Source of the DNA: Alviniconcha marisindica
Lineage: Eukaryota; Mollusca; Gastropoda; Provannidae
NCBI GenBank assembly: GCA_018857735.1
Contig: JABMCL010001555.1
Span: forward strand, 1,020,001-1,084,000
Length of the DNA: 64,000 nucleotides
Direction: 5' to 3'
Each line of letters starts with the position of its first letter. The first letter of the stretch is position 1. The notes under the pieces were generated by a model that worked only from the letters and a program-made list of their open reading frames with translations, was not told the origin of the DNA and made no database searches. This document shows, piece by piece, positions 1 to 11,921 of this stretch. The position numbers and the translations under genes were made by a program.

Positions 1-1735
1 AGAGTAAGAGCGAGAGATGGAGAGGAAGGAGGGAGAGAAACAAGTGGAAAGCCGGGGAGAGGGTAGAGAGTAAGAGTGAGAGATGGAGAGGAAGGGGGGA
101 GAGAAACCAGTGGAAAGCCGGGGAGAGGGTAGAGAGTAAGAGCGAAAGATCGAGAGGAGGGAGGGAGGGAAGGGGGGTGGGGGGAGAGCGAGAGATGGAG
201 AGGAAGGAGGGAGAGAGAGAGGGGTGGGGGGAGCAGAGAGATGGAGAGGAAGGAGGGAGAGAAAGAAGTGGAAAGCCGAGGAGAGGGTAGAGAGTAAGAG
301 TGAGAGATGGAGAGGAAGGGGGAAGGGGGGAGAGAAAGAAGTGGAAAGTCGGGGAGAAGGTAGGGAGTAAGAGCGAGAGATAGAGAGGAGGGAGGGAGGG
401 AAGGGGGTGGGGGGAGGGCGAGAGATGGAGAGGAAGGAGGGAGAGAAACAAGTGGAAAGCCGGGGAGAGGGTAGAGAGCAAGAGCGAGAGATGGAGAGGA
501 AGGAGGGAGAGAAACAAGTGGAAAGCCGGGGAGAGGGTAGAGAGTAAGAGTGAGAGATGGAGAGGAAGGGGGGAGAGAAACCAGTGGAAAGCCGGGGAGA
601 GGGTAGAGAGTAAGAGCGAAAGATCGAGAGGAGGGAGGGAGGGAAGGGGGGTGGGGGGAGAGCGAGAGATGGAGAGGAAGGAGGGAGAGAGAGAGGGGGG
701 GGGGGGACAGCAGGAGATGGAGAGGAAGGAGGGAGAGAAAGAAGTGGAAAGCCGAGGAGAGGGTAGAGAGTAAGAGTGAGAGATGGAGAGGAAGGGGGAA
801 GGGGGGAGAGAAAGAAGTGGAAAGTCGGGGAGAAGGTAGGGAGTAAGAGCGAGAGATAGAGAGGAGGGAGGGCGAGAGATGGAGAGGAAGGATGGAGAGA
901 AACAAGTGGAAAGCCGGGGAGAGGGTAGAGAGTAAGAGCGAGAGATGGAGAGGAAGGAGGGAGAGAAACAAGTGGAAAGCCGGGGAGAGGGTAGAGAGTA
1001 AGAGTGAGAGATGGAGAGGAAGGGGGGAGAGAAACCAGTGGAAAGCCGGGGAGAGGGTAGAGAGTAAGAGCGAAAGATCGAGAGGAGGGAGGGAGGGAAG
1101 GGGGTGGGGGGAGGAGCGAGAGATGGAGAGGAAGGAGGGAGAGAGAGAGGGAGGGGGGGAGCAGAGAGGAGAGGAAGGAGGGAGAGAAAGAAGTGGAAAG
1201 CCGGGAGAGGGTAGAGAGTAAGAGTGAGAGATGGAGAGGAAGGGGGGAGAGAAAGAAGGGAAAGCCGGGGAGAAGGTAGGGAGTAAGAGCGAGAGATAGA
1301 GAGGAGGGAGGGAGGGAAGGGGGTGGGGGGAGGGCGAGAGATGGAGAGGAAGGAGGGAGAGAAACAAGTGGAAAGCCGGGGAGAGGGTAGAGAGTAAGAG
1401 TGAGAGATGGAGAGGAAGGGGGGAGAGAAAGAAGTGGAAAGCCGAGGGAGAGAGGGTAGAGAGTAAGAGTGAGAGATGGAGAGGAAGGAGGGAGAGAAAG
1501 AAGTAGAAAGCCGAGGGAGAGGGTAGGGAGTAAGAGCGAGAGATGGAGAGGAAGGAGGGAGAGAAAGAAGTAGAAAGCCGAGGGAGAGGGTAGGGAGTAA
1601 GAGCGAGAGATGGAGAGGAAGGAGGGAGAGAAAGAAAGAAATGGAAAGCCGAGGGAGAGAGGGTAGAGAGTAAGAGTGAGAGATGGAGAAGAAGGAGGGA
1701 GGGAAAGAGGTGTGAAGCCGGGGCGAGGGATGAGG
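1..1735. repeat. Polypurine minisatellite with higher-order organisation
   Basis: A tandem array of roughly 66-bp monomers (recurring core GTGGAAAGCCGGGGAGAG, with GAGAGATGGAGAGGAAGG between cores). Almost every base on the + strand is a purine. Monomer variants recur as blocks: the monomer at position 11 returns at 485 and again near 939, and the one at 241 returns at 717, giving a higher-order period of about 450-476 bp. The apparent open frames here are low-complexity Arg/Glu/Gly strings, so I do not call a gene. Confidence 0.9.
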
Positions 1736-1749
1736 AGAGCCGCGAGAGA

Positions 1750-1829
1750 CAAACTCCAAGCACTGGTTTACGACATCCTTCCGCCAACTTTGGAGGAAGG
1801 TGCCGGAAAGCGATGCTCGGCCAATGTGA
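1750..1829 (+). mobile_element. hAT-like MITE, 80-bp hairpin copy
   Basis: It starts CAAACTCCAAGCACTGG and ends near GCGATGCTCGG. The two halves are imperfect inverted repeats (GACATCCTTCC versus GGAAGGTGCCGG). Flanking octamers GCGAGAGA and GCGAGAAA look like an 8-bp TSD with one mismatch. It belongs to the same family as the long copies at 17236 and 21236. Confidence 0.7.
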
Positions 1830-1921
1830 GCGAGAAACAGAGAGGAGTTAGGGAGAGAAAAGAGGTGCGAAGCCGGGGAATGGGGGAGGGGGACATATTT
1901 GAGTAAATGCGGTTGAGAAAA

Positions 1922-2008
1922 CAACACACACACACACACACACACAAACTCCAAGCACTGGGTTACGACAGCTTTGGAGGAAGGTTCCGGAAAGTGATGC
2001 TCGGAGTG

Positions 2009-2053
<45 letters not shown>
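1922..2053. repeat. (CA)n microsatellite with embedded hAT-like MITE
   Basis: Two (CA)n tracts (about 1922-1945 and 2011-2053) flank a 67-bp copy of the hairpin MITE at about 1945-2011 (CAAACTCCAAGCACTGG to GATGCTCGGAGTGTT). The MITE seems to have inserted into, or duplicated, the microsatellite, so its TSD cannot be told from CA repeats. Confidence 0.7.
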
Positions 2054-2059
<6 letters not shown>

Positions 2060-2419
2060 GCAAAACACAACAACAACCAATAACAACAACAACAACAACA
2101 AAACGCGATGGGGCAAACAGTCAACGACCGCAACAAAAGATAAATATTTTTGGCTAACACAATAACGCGACCGTTTCTGCGGGGGAAGAAGCCGTTGACC
2201 TGAACTCGGTAGCGCTGGTGACGGTGGGTGTGAGTGGAAGTGGTGAGGTGGGGGAGGCGTGCAGACGGGTTTCCCCATTAACCCCGTCACCCTTCACCTA
2301 CGCTGCCGGCGCTTACTCAACACCCAACCCGGGGACCTGTCACCACCCCCCCCCCCCACCCACCCCCCACCGACAAAAAAAGAAGAAGAAGAAGGAGGCC
2401 TGCAACAAGCTATAGAATC

Positions 2420-2533
2420 ACACACACACAAATTATAAACACACACACACACACACACGCATAATTATAAGCACACACACACATAATTATAAACACACAC
2501 ATATAATTATAAACACACACACACACGCATAGT

Positions 2534-2588
<55 letters not shown>

Positions 2589-2729
2589 ACACGCATAATT
2601 ATAAACACACACACACACACACAAGCATAAATGCACAAAAACACGCGCGCACACACACACATACACACGCACGCACGCACACACATACACACACACACAC
2701 ACACGCACGCACGCACGCACACATACACG

Positions 2730-2777
<48 letters not shown>

Positions 2778-2797
2778 ACACACACACACACACACAG
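2420..2797. repeat. Compound (CA)n microsatellite
   Basis: Long (CA)n interrupted by ATAATTATAAACAC, GCACGCACGC and ATACAC variants. The Cys-Val or Thr-His open frames through it are microsatellite translation, not genes. Confidence 0.95.
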
Positions 2798-3583
2798 TCT
2801 CTGACTCAAGGGATGTGAATTTAGTGAGGTCTCATTTTTCATCCCCGTCGCCCCACCTCGCCCACGCACCCGTTTCTATGCCCCCAATCCACCTTCTGCC
2901 CTGTTTTAAATGCCAACCTTTCGAGTGCCAGCAAGCGTGTAATTCAAATTTTAAACACATCTTATCTGATGGGCTCGCATCAAACCCCAAGTAACCCGCT
3001 CTCACAAAAACAACATGTTTCCTTTCGAGCGAAGCGATGATGCGGAGAACACTGACACCCCCCACCAAAAAAACAAGGACGGTGTAAAACCCACAGCACG
3101 CGTAACAAAAACTCCAAGCACCAGCAAATTATCAGGGATAGCCCAAGTGCACTACACTCTGGGGCAAAAGAAACTCCGCAGACTTCCAGCGCACCCGATA
3201 ATTGCTGAAGATGTCAACGCGTCGACCACTGGCGCCGAAGGCTGAGCGAAGAAACTCTACGGTGTTACACAACCGATCCGCTCTCCTGCGGGTTTGTTTG
3301 AGTTTATTAAACCTTTGCCGGGTTTCGGGGTAGCCTTACAGTTACACCTTGGTTACCTTACCTGGGAACGACTGTCTCGAGGACACAAAAAATTAAGCTG
3401 AGAATGCAGAGCTCTCTCTCTCTCTCTCTTTCTCTCGGCACGGAATAGGTCGGAAAAGAGCTTTGTTGTGTTTCACTTGCTGCCAGATATACTGCTTTCT
3501 TCCCTTTCTTTTTTATGAATGCCACCTGACGCATTTAACTTCATTTACAATCCTCATGTGTATATAATGCGCGCGCGCGCCAC
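2798..3583. other. Unassigned non-repetitive stretch
   Basis: Mixed-composition DNA with a short open frame at 3015-3245 (+) that I do not recognise and that has no convincing splice sites or family motif. A short (TC)n lies at about 3414-3437. No gene is supported. Confidence 0.5.
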
Positions 3584-3743
3584 GCGTGTGTGTGTGTTTG
3601 TGTGTGTGTGTTTGCGCGCGCGTGCGCATACCCGAAACAGCCTCTTCCAACCGACAGGGGCAGTGTGTGTAATAAACCATGGTCCCCTTCGCACAGCGGT
3701 GAGGGTGACCCCATTAATTGCTGTGTGCTGCACGGGGGCAGAA

Positions 3744-3775
<32 letters not shown>

Positions 3776-3845
3776 GTGCGTGCGTGCGTGTGCGCGCGTG
3801 CGTGTGTGCGTGCGTGTGTGTGGGGGGGGGGGGGGGGGGGGGGGG
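3584..3845. repeat. (GT)n/(GC)n microsatellites ending in a 23-nt G tract
   Basis: (TG)n with GCGC interruptions at 3584-3630 and 3746-3822, followed by an uninterrupted run of G at about 3823-3845. Confidence 0.9.
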
Positions 3846-3979
3846 TTGTGTTGTGTTGAAACAGGTTACAGACTGGCGGCAGCGGGCTCGGTGTCCAGTC
3901 TACCATAAAGTGGCAGGTTTTACAAACAGCCAATCAGACTTCCACCTCTGCTAGACAACACTGTGCAGGCGAAAGCTAG

Positions 3980-5535
3980 ACCGTCGGGGAGACGAAAGGC
4001 AAATAAGACCGTGGGGAGGAAAGGCAGACAAGACCGTGGACAAAACTGGAGAGACGAAAGGTAGACAAGACCGTGGAGACGAAAGGTAGACAAGACCGTG
4101 GAGACGAAAGGTAGACAAAACTGGGGGGGGGGACGAAAGGTACAGAAGAGCTTAGAGACAAAAGGTAGACCGTGGAGACGAAAGGCAGACCGCTAACACA
4201 AAAGGCAGAAAAGACTGTGGAGACGAAAGGTAGACCGTGGAGACGAAAGGTAGGGTAGACAAGAGCGTGGAGACAAAAGGTAGACCGTAGAGACGAAAGG
4301 TAGACAAGAGCGTGGAGACAAAAGGTAGACCGTGGAGACGAAAGGCAGACCGCTGACACAAAAGGCAGACAAGACCGTGGAGACGAAAGGTAGACCGTGG
4401 AGACGAAAGGCAGACCGTGGAGACGAAAGGTAGACAAAACCGTGGGGGAAAAAGGTAGACAAGACCGTGGAGACGAAAGGCAGACAAAACCGTGGGGGGA
4501 AAAGGTAGACAAGACCGCGGAGACGAAAGGTAGACAAAACCGTGGGGACAAAAGGTAGACAAGACCGTGGGGACGAAAGGTATACCGTGGAAACAAAAGG
4601 CAGACAAAACCGTGGGGACAAAAGGCAGACAAGACCGCGGAGAGGAAAGGTAGACCGTGGAGACAAAAGGCAGACAAAACCGTGGAGACAAAAGGCAGAC
4701 AAAACCGTGGGAACAAGAGGCAGACAAGACCGTGGAGACGAAAGGTAGACAAAACCGTGGGGACGAAAGGTATACCGTGGAGACAAAAGGCAGACAAAAC
4801 CGTGGAGACAAAAGGCAGACAAGACCGTGGAGACAAAAGGCACACAAGACCGTGGAGACGAAAGGTAGACCGTGGAGACAAAAGGCAGACCAGACCGTGG
4901 AGACGAAAGGCAGACAAAACCGTGGAGAGAAAAGGCAGACAAGACTGTGGAGACAAAAGGCACAAAAGACCGCGGAGACAAAGGGCAGACAAAACCGTGG
5001 AGAAAAAAGGCAGACAAGACCGTGGAGATGAAAGGCACACAAGACCGTGGAGACAAGAGACAAAAGGCATACAAGACCGTGGAGACAAAAGGCAGACAAG
5101 ACCGTAGAGACAAAAGGCAGACAAAACCGTGGAGACAAAAGGCAGACAAGACCATGGAGACAAAAGGCAGACCGTGGAGACAAAAGGCATACAAGACCGT
5201 GGAGACAAAAGGCAGACAAGACCGTAGAGACAAAAGGCAGACAAAACCGTGGAGACAAAAGGCAGACCGTGGAGACAAAAGGCAGACAAAACCGTGGAGA
5301 CAAAAGGCAGACAAGACCGTGGAGACAAAAGTCAAACAAGACCGTGGAGACAAAAGTCAGACAAGACAGTGGAGACAAAAGTCAGACAAGACAGTGGAGA
5401 CAAAAGGCAGACAAGACCGTGGGGACAAAAAGGCAGACAAAACCGTGGGGACGAAAGGCAGACAAAACCGTGGGGGCAAACGGAGACAAAACCGTGGGGA
5501 CGAAAGGCAGACAAGACCGTGGGAACAAAAGGTTA
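3980..5535. repeat. 25-bp/20-bp minisatellite
   Basis: About 60 units built on GGAGACAAAAGGCAGACAAG followed by ACCGT (25 bp). A shortened 20-bp form lacks the ACAAG step (GGAGACGAAAGGTAGACCGT). Left copies mostly read GACGAAAGGTAGAC and right copies GACAAAAGGCAGAC, so variants are regionally homogenised. Because 25 and 20 are not multiples of three, the long open frames on both strands cycle through all phases. They are repeat artefacts. Confidence 0.95.
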
Positions 5536-5900
5536 GGAACCGGTCTGGCACTTTGTGCCCTGATTTCGTGCTCTGACTTCCCACACAGAGGGCGAAAAGT
5601 GTTACTCTCTTTTACCTCACACACCCACTACCCCCAAATCCAAACCTTGCTCAGTGTGTTGCTAGCGTGCACAGAACTAGCGAAGAATGAACGCCTTTGA
5701 CGTTTCTTGTAACTTTCTGGTGACTCAATCCATCAGCATGCCCACAACCACCTGATGTCTGGAGGCGACGGCCAAATCAGGACACGGCGGCTGCCAGTGG
5801 TTGGGGCGAAACTGTGTCGTTTTTTGTTGTTGTTGAGAAACACTTAACAATACAAACCAGGGAAACAAAAACCACGCAAAAGAGGTGCCATTCATTACAT
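5536..5900. other. Unassigned stretch
   Basis: Mixed-composition sequence between two repeat blocks. I see no conserved coding motif, RNA gene or element boundary. Confidence 0.5.
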
Positions 5901-5970
5901 CAAAGCACTCACAGACACACACACACACAGACACACACAAGCACAGACACACACACACACACACACACAC

Positions 5971-6004
<34 letters not shown>

Positions 6005-6211
6005 TCTATGGTACAGCAATCACTGCGTATTTCGTCAGAAACGATAAAATACAGCGTAGGTTTCGTTTGCAACAGTGCTGTCAGCAATAAAAAGTTACAA
6101 TGCCCCTGGGGAAAGATTAAGCTCCTCATCTTTCTGCGATGCCTAAACGATCGAGCAGTCCCAAGATGCGAAAAGAAACACAGACACACACACACACACA
6201 CACACACTCAC

Positions 6212-6305
<94 letters not shown>

Positions 6306-6307
6306 AC

Positions 6308-6341
<34 letters not shown>

Positions 6342-6390
6342 ACGCACGCGCACACACACTCACGAACGCACTCACTCGCTCACTCACTCA

Positions 6391-6431
<41 letters not shown>

Positions 6432-6443
6432 ACGCGCGCACAC

Positions 6444-6474
<31 letters not shown>

Positions 6475-6478
6475 TCCA

Positions 6479-6509
<31 letters not shown>

Positions 6510-6510
6510 T
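5901..6510. repeat. Two long (CA)n microsatellite blocks
   Basis: (CA)n at about 5917-6003 and 6180-6510, the second interrupted by ACTCACTCACTC and CGCACG variants. About 175 bp of non-repetitive sequence separates them and carries no recognisable gene. Confidence 0.95.
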
Positions 6511-6699
6511 GTATGATCACTGACGCGCCAGTGAAACGCCATCAAAGCGAAGGCAGTCTGGAAAGAAAACACTAACTCTGTCATCAGCCGATGTAAACGC
6601 TCCGTTAAACTGGAATAAAATCTGTTTTCAGGTCTGCGACAAAAGGTCTTCCCGCAGCAGAGGCCACCCATCTTTCACGACCTCTTACTCTGTTTCAGA

Positions 6700-6720
6700 C
6701 CCCCCCCCCCCCCCCCCCCC
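6700..6720. repeat. Poly-C tract
   Basis: An uninterrupted run of about 21 C residues. Confidence 0.9.
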
Positions 6721-6739
6721 ACCCCCACCTCTCGTTCAG

Positions 6740-7395
6740 CTACGCACATTAACCCTTCATAGAAACTCTTCCATAAATATCCTCACGCAAATTAACCCTT
6801 ACCTCACGGAAACTCTTCCCAAAATATCCCCACGCGAATTAAACTCTTTATACCTCTTGTAACTCTTCCCTAAACATCCCCACGCAAAATAACCCTTACC
6901 TCGGGGAAAGTCTTCCCTAAATATCCTCACGCGAATTAGTCTTTACAATTCTTGTTAACTCTTCCCTAAATTTCCCCACGCGAAGTAATCCTTACCTCAC
7001 GGAAACCCTTCCCTAAATATCCCCAAGCTAATTAACCCTTTACCTCATTGAAACTGTTCCCTAAATCTCCTCACGTAAATTTAACCCTTGAGAATTCTTC
7101 CCTAAATATCCCCACGCAAATTAAACCCGTACCTCGTGGAAACTCTTCCCTAATATTCCAAAGCAAATTAAACCTTTACCTCATGGAAACTTCACTAATA
7201 ATCGCCACGCAAATTAATCCTTCATGGAAACTTCCCTAAATATCCCCGTACAAATTAAACCGTACCTCATGGAAACTCTTCCCTCAACATCCCCATACCT
7301 CACAGAAACTCTTCACTAAATACCCCCCATGCAAATGAAAACCGTTATCTCGTGGAAACTCGTCCCTGAAATAATCTCCCCGTGCAAATTAACCC
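6740..7395. repeat. 47-bp minisatellite
   Basis: About 13 degenerate units containing CTTCCCTAAATATCCCCACG then CAAATTAACCCTTACC and GGAAACT. Units vary in length through small deletions, so no frame is maintained. Confidence 0.9.
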
Positions 7396-7504
7396 GTAAA
7401 GGCGCTGCTTACGAAGAATTCCGACGACTTTTAAAGACATCTTGTTCTTCTTCCGGACTCGTAAGGTGGCCGGACCCCAAAGACGGCAAAGCGGCCTTCG
7501 TAAA

Positions 7505-8054
7505 ACTCGTTCTTAATTGGGCGAATGTTTCTTCGCGAACCTAGTTGGAAGTATTCATCAAAGCTCCAAAAACCTTCGCTCAACATGTTCTGGGAACATT
7601 CGCCCCATTCGACGATCATTTCCTCTGATTGGCTGAGAGCTGAGCTCTCCTGTGGATGAAGAAAAAAATCAAAATCAAAATGGATGACGGTGTCGCCAGG
7701 TTCTTCACTCTCTTCGGAGGGAATTTGTTTATTTGTTGACTTGTGGGAGGCGCAGCCTTGTTTCGGAAACCCAGAATGAGATAGTAGTTAGTTGAATCAC
7801 CCTGTGAGGGATGATGAAAGTATACTGACTTGACTTCAGCCTACATTTTTATCATGCTGTCTGCTGCGCGTCTGCCGCAAGTTCGGGCCGAACAAGCTTG
7901 CATCTCATTACGAGCCAGTTGAGAACGAAGCAAAGTTTGGACTGTCCGAACCATATTCGACGAACTAAAAGTTCAGTTAAGAAACGAATCATAGTTCGTC
8001 GAACTGTCCGAAGTATGTTCGGCGAACAAACATTGGCCCAGTGAAGAACGGGCT
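7505..8054 (+). mobile_element. TIR DNA element, copy A (non-autonomous, PIF/Harbinger-like)
   Basis: It begins near ACTCGTTCTTAATTGGGCGAA and ends GAAGAACGGGCT, which are inverted versions of one another. Sub-terminal palindromic motifs (GTTCGTCGAACTGTCCGAA) repeat near the right end. The whole unit is homologous, in inverted orientation, to 11922-12548, sharing for example AATGGATGACGGTGTCGC and CCCTGTGAGGGATGAT. There is no transposase frame. The flanks here show no clear TSD. Confidence 0.75.
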
Positions 8055-8448
8055 CAAGACCTCTCAGTCGAGTCTCTTCCGGATCCCCGTGGCATGGAGG
8101 GTGGAAATCAGGTCAGTCATCGCCGTTTCACCCCCGCCCGGGCCAGACGCGCCGGAGAATGTTTGTTTCTTCCGGCAAAAGCCCGATCTGCGAGACAAGT
8201 GGCTCGAGTCGCGGCAGCCTTTGTGGCCGCTGAGCTGGGCCCATCTTGTGTTTAGCCAAGCTAAGATCAGCACCACGACGCGCGCGCTTTCGCCGTCTGT
8301 TTACGTTCGGTTCCCACTGGGTTAACAGAACTTATGACGGCGTCGGTGTGGAGATTTAAAGACACGCGCACGCCCCTTTTGCATGCTCCGTGTCGCTGCC
8401 GCCGCTGACACGGGGCGAGTACTCACAAAATTATACGGCTACTAAGGG
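8055..8448. other. Unassigned GC-rich stretch
   Basis: GC-rich, CpG-containing DNA with short open frames on both strands that I do not recognise. No gene is supported. Confidence 0.45.
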
Positions 8449-8449
8449 A

Positions 8450-8492
<43 letters not shown>

Positions 8493-8621
8493 GTGTGTGT
8501 GTATGCGCGCGCGGGGTGTGTGTGTGTGTGTGTGGTGAGAGAGAGGAGAGAGAGAGAGAGAGAGAGACGGGGTGAAGGGGGGGGGGGGGGGTGATGACAG
8601 AATGTTTGGTTTTGTGAGTGA

Positions 8622-8673
<52 letters not shown>

Positions 8674-8708
8674 ACGCTTACAAATCTGTCCCTGATGACA
8701 AACACAGC

Positions 8709-8764
<56 letters not shown>
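8449..8764. repeat. (GT)n and (GA)n microsatellites
   Basis: (GT)n at about 8449-8532 and 8627-8672, short (GA)n at 8538-8568 and a long (GA)n at 8715-8764. Confidence 0.95.
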
Positions 8765-8765
<1 letters not shown>

Positions 8766-9370
8766 ATTCTAATGACTAGGCCATCTGCCCGTGTCATTGT
8801 GAGCGGTGGGAGATGGGGTAAGCAACGAGTTATCACCAGTAGCATAAGCTACACACACTCATTACACCCCCCCCCCCCCCCCCAACTTCCTCCTCATTTT
8901 TCGCCGTTTAACTGTTGTTTTGTCGCTTGAAAAAAAAAGGGGCTTACCCTTAACCCTTTCACCGCCACGATGACACTTGAAAACGAACGATAGTAATGCG
9001 AAATCTGAAATCCTGAGGCCTTTTTTTCGTTCTCGCTTTAACATCTGAAAAGATTTCTGTCGAAACAACCAATATTAAAAGTAGATTTGTTTGATATAGG
9101 ACCGGAAAAATAAGCTGTTTGCAGGCATGTGTGTGGACTTTTCAGCCCAGAAATTATACGGGCTGGGGCAGTGAAGGGGTTAACATTCCCACCTTTTTGT
9201 ACTGTCATATTAAATTAACGTTCCTTTAAACCTTTTCTTTGTTTGAATCCTCTCAAAAGCCTTCTCCTTAGCTGGCTACTTCTTTAAATGCTGGTCAAAT
9301 AGGCCTGTAGTGACTGGTTCGTAGAGTGAGTACAAGGTTACAGCCGAAATGTCTTTTTAGTCCCAGCGAC
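8765..9370. other. Unassigned stretch
   Basis: Unique-looking AT-rich sequence with a poly-C run at about 8867-8883. No gene or element boundary is seen. Confidence 0.5.
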
Positions 9371-9373
9371 GCA

Positions 9374-9400
9374 CTCACACACACACACACACACACACAC

Positions 9401-9445
<45 letters not shown>

Positions 9446-9446
9446 C
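9374..9446. repeat. (CA)n followed by (CAA)n microsatellite
   Basis: (CA)n to about 9401, then about 15 CAA triplets. The poly-Gln open frame across it is triplet-repeat translation. Confidence 0.95.
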
Positions 9447-10009
9447 CCCCACACACAAAAACAGCCGCAAAGCAGCAGTCGACATCATGCATTTCACAAA
9501 ACCGCGAACAAAACTCCAAAGAAAACCAAAAGAAAGCAACAAACACAACACTAAGATTCACAACAAAACAACGACAAGAAAAAAAGAAAAGAAAAAAAGA
9601 AAGGAAGACGAAGAAGGCCAAAGAAAAGAAAAGAAAACACATAGTGACACACATACACTCCAGTCTCAACCTGCAGGGAAGGAAGTATCAATGCTTTACA
9701 CCCCGAACGTTACCGTTCTGCACGTGCAAAACGACTTAAGCCAGGGCATCAAAGGCAGCGGGCGAAGGTCCCGTTATAGACGAGCCACGACCGGCGCTCC
9801 CCCTCTTTCGGCGCGGCGTAATGGGGCAGCCTTCCGCCCGCTTACACTAACAATAACAATGGCTAGCGGCCCGAGCCTCTGCTCTTATCTATCTCTCTCT
9901 TGTGCCCCGAAGCCTGATTCATCAACATCTTATTTAGCTGATTCAGCAATATATTTTTTTTCTTTCTGGGGGAAAAAAAAGGCCGAAGGAGGGTTGTGGG
10001 GTGTGTGTC

Positions 10010-10015
<6 letters not shown>
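9447..10015. other. Unassigned stretch, A-rich then GC-rich
   Basis: Includes an A/G-rich segment at 9540-9640. I recognise no gene or mobile element. Confidence 0.45.
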
Positions 10016-10057
<42 letters not shown>

Positions 10058-10456
10058 AGGGAGAGAGACAGACAGACAGACAGACAGAAATAAAGAGACA
10101 CAGAGACAGTTAATGCTATAGAGATTCCGACACAGCCACAACAATAACCAACAAAAAGCCGTAGCCTACTCAAAAACATCACGCCAACAAGCAACCTCCA
10201 GATTATTTTCAGAAAAACTCTGACGTTTGAAATCTGATGAGCATGTCATGAAAACACAAGAGACTCCAATGCAATGCAATGCAAGCGCGAGTCTTCTTCC
10301 ATCGCTAGGTTCATTCCCCCATCAACACAATCATCATGCATGCAATGAAACGCTTCAGGCTGTTCACCGTAATCTGGAACAAAAGGGTGAACGGAAGAAA
10401 GCATGCTGCCGATGAGTTCTGCTGGCGGGGCGGGGGGTGGAAGGGGGCGAAAAAAA

Positions 10457-10505
<49 letters not shown>

Positions 10506-10577
10506 GAAGAAGAAGAAGAAAAGCCCCGCAAAAAACAACAACACAACAACAAAACAGAGAGAGAGAGAGAGAGAGTT
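10016..10577. repeat. Cluster of (GT)n, (GA)n/(GACA)n, (CA)n microsatellites
   Basis: (GT)n at 10016-10042, (GA)n with (GACA)n at 10045-10088, (CA)n at 10458-10503 and a short (GA)n at 10556-10576. The sequence between them has no recognisable gene. Confidence 0.9.
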
Positions 10578-10734
10578 CAGAACCGAGTTGCAATAATTAT
10601 TATTCAACGGCGATGATCACGCCCTGCAACCACAAATCGGTCGCTCTTTCCAAGTGGGTGAAAACGTGGCACAGGCCAGTTCACTTCAGTGTTAGGCCGC
10701 TACGATCAAGACGGGCGGGAAAGCCCATAGATGC

Positions 10735-11592
10735 CGACGCGCCCCACCCTGTCTCAACCCATATAATATACTGACGCGCCCCACCCTGTCTCAGCCCATA
10801 TACTGACGCGATCCACCCTGTCTCAGCCCATATACTGACGCGCCCCATCCTGTCTCAGCCCACAATTATAATATACTGCCGCGCCCCATCATGTCTCAGC
10901 CCATAATTATAATATACTGACGCGCCCCATCATGTCTCAGCCCATAATTATAATATACTGACGCGCCCCATCATGTCTCAGCCCATAATTATAATATACT
11001 GACGCGCCCCATCCTGTCTCAGCCCATATAATATACTGACAACGCCCATCCTGTCTCAGCCCATATAATATACTGACATGCCCCATCCTGTCTCAGCTCA
11101 TATAATATACTGACGCGCCCCATCCTGTCTCAGCCCATATAATATACTGACAACGCCCATCCTGTCTCAGCCCATATAATATACTGACGCGCCCCATCCT
11201 GTCTCAGCCCATATAATATACTGACAACGCCCATCCTGTCTCAGCCCATATAATATACTGACATGCCCAATCCTGTCTCAGCTCATATAATATACTGACG
11301 CGCCCCATCCTGTCTCAGCTCATATACTGACATGCCCCATCCTGTCTCAGCTCATATAATATACTGACGCGCCCCATCCTGTGTCAGACAATAAACTGAC
11401 GTGCCCCATCCTGTCTCAGCCCATATAATATACTGACATGCCCCATCCTTTCTCTGCCCATATAATATAGTGGCGCCCCCCCCCATCCTGTCTCAGCCCA
11501 TACAATATACTGACGCGCCCCATCCTGTCTCAGACAATAAACTGACGTGCCCCATCCTGTCTCAGCCCATAATTATAATATACTGACGCGCT
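10735..11592. repeat. 37-bp minisatellite
   Basis: About 22 units containing CTGACGCGCCCCATCCTGTC then TCAGCCCATATAATATA. Some units carry an extra ATTATA insertion (AATTATAATAT). Variants TGACAACGCCC and TGACATGCCCC alternate, which suggests block duplication of neighbouring units. Confidence 0.95.
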
Positions 11593-11921
11593 CAATGCTG
11601 TCTCCCCGACAACGTTCCCCTGGATCGTGTTGTCTTTGAAACATTTCCAAAGCGTCTGTCTGGCTGGCAGGGGCCAGGCCATTATCTCGTCCGCTCGTGG
11701 CCTCAAGGCAGGTCGTTGACCGCTTGCCTCCCGTTCGGCTCTGCTTCTCCGGGACACCCGACGGCGCGATGGCCTTGGTTTCCTTCTATTCCTGCTGCAC
11801 TGTCTCCACTTTCCCTACTGCCACTCACAGAATAATGCTCCCGTTCTCTGCTTGTCCGGGCCACCGACGGCGCCATGGCCTTGGTTTCCTTCTATTCTGT
11901 TAATAATTCTCTTCTCCCTTA

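Noticed and set aside
3976..5576. Open frames of 200-450 codons on both strands (Cys/Leu/Pro/Phe-rich on -, Lys/Arg/Thr-rich on +)
   Set aside because: They are translations of a 25/20-bp minisatellite; the period is not a multiple of three and all frames on both strands stay open.
5885..6523. Thr-His and Cys-Val rich open frames
   Set aside because: Translated (CA)n microsatellites, as at 2487-2869, 15428-15905, 36174-36578 and 47870-48326.
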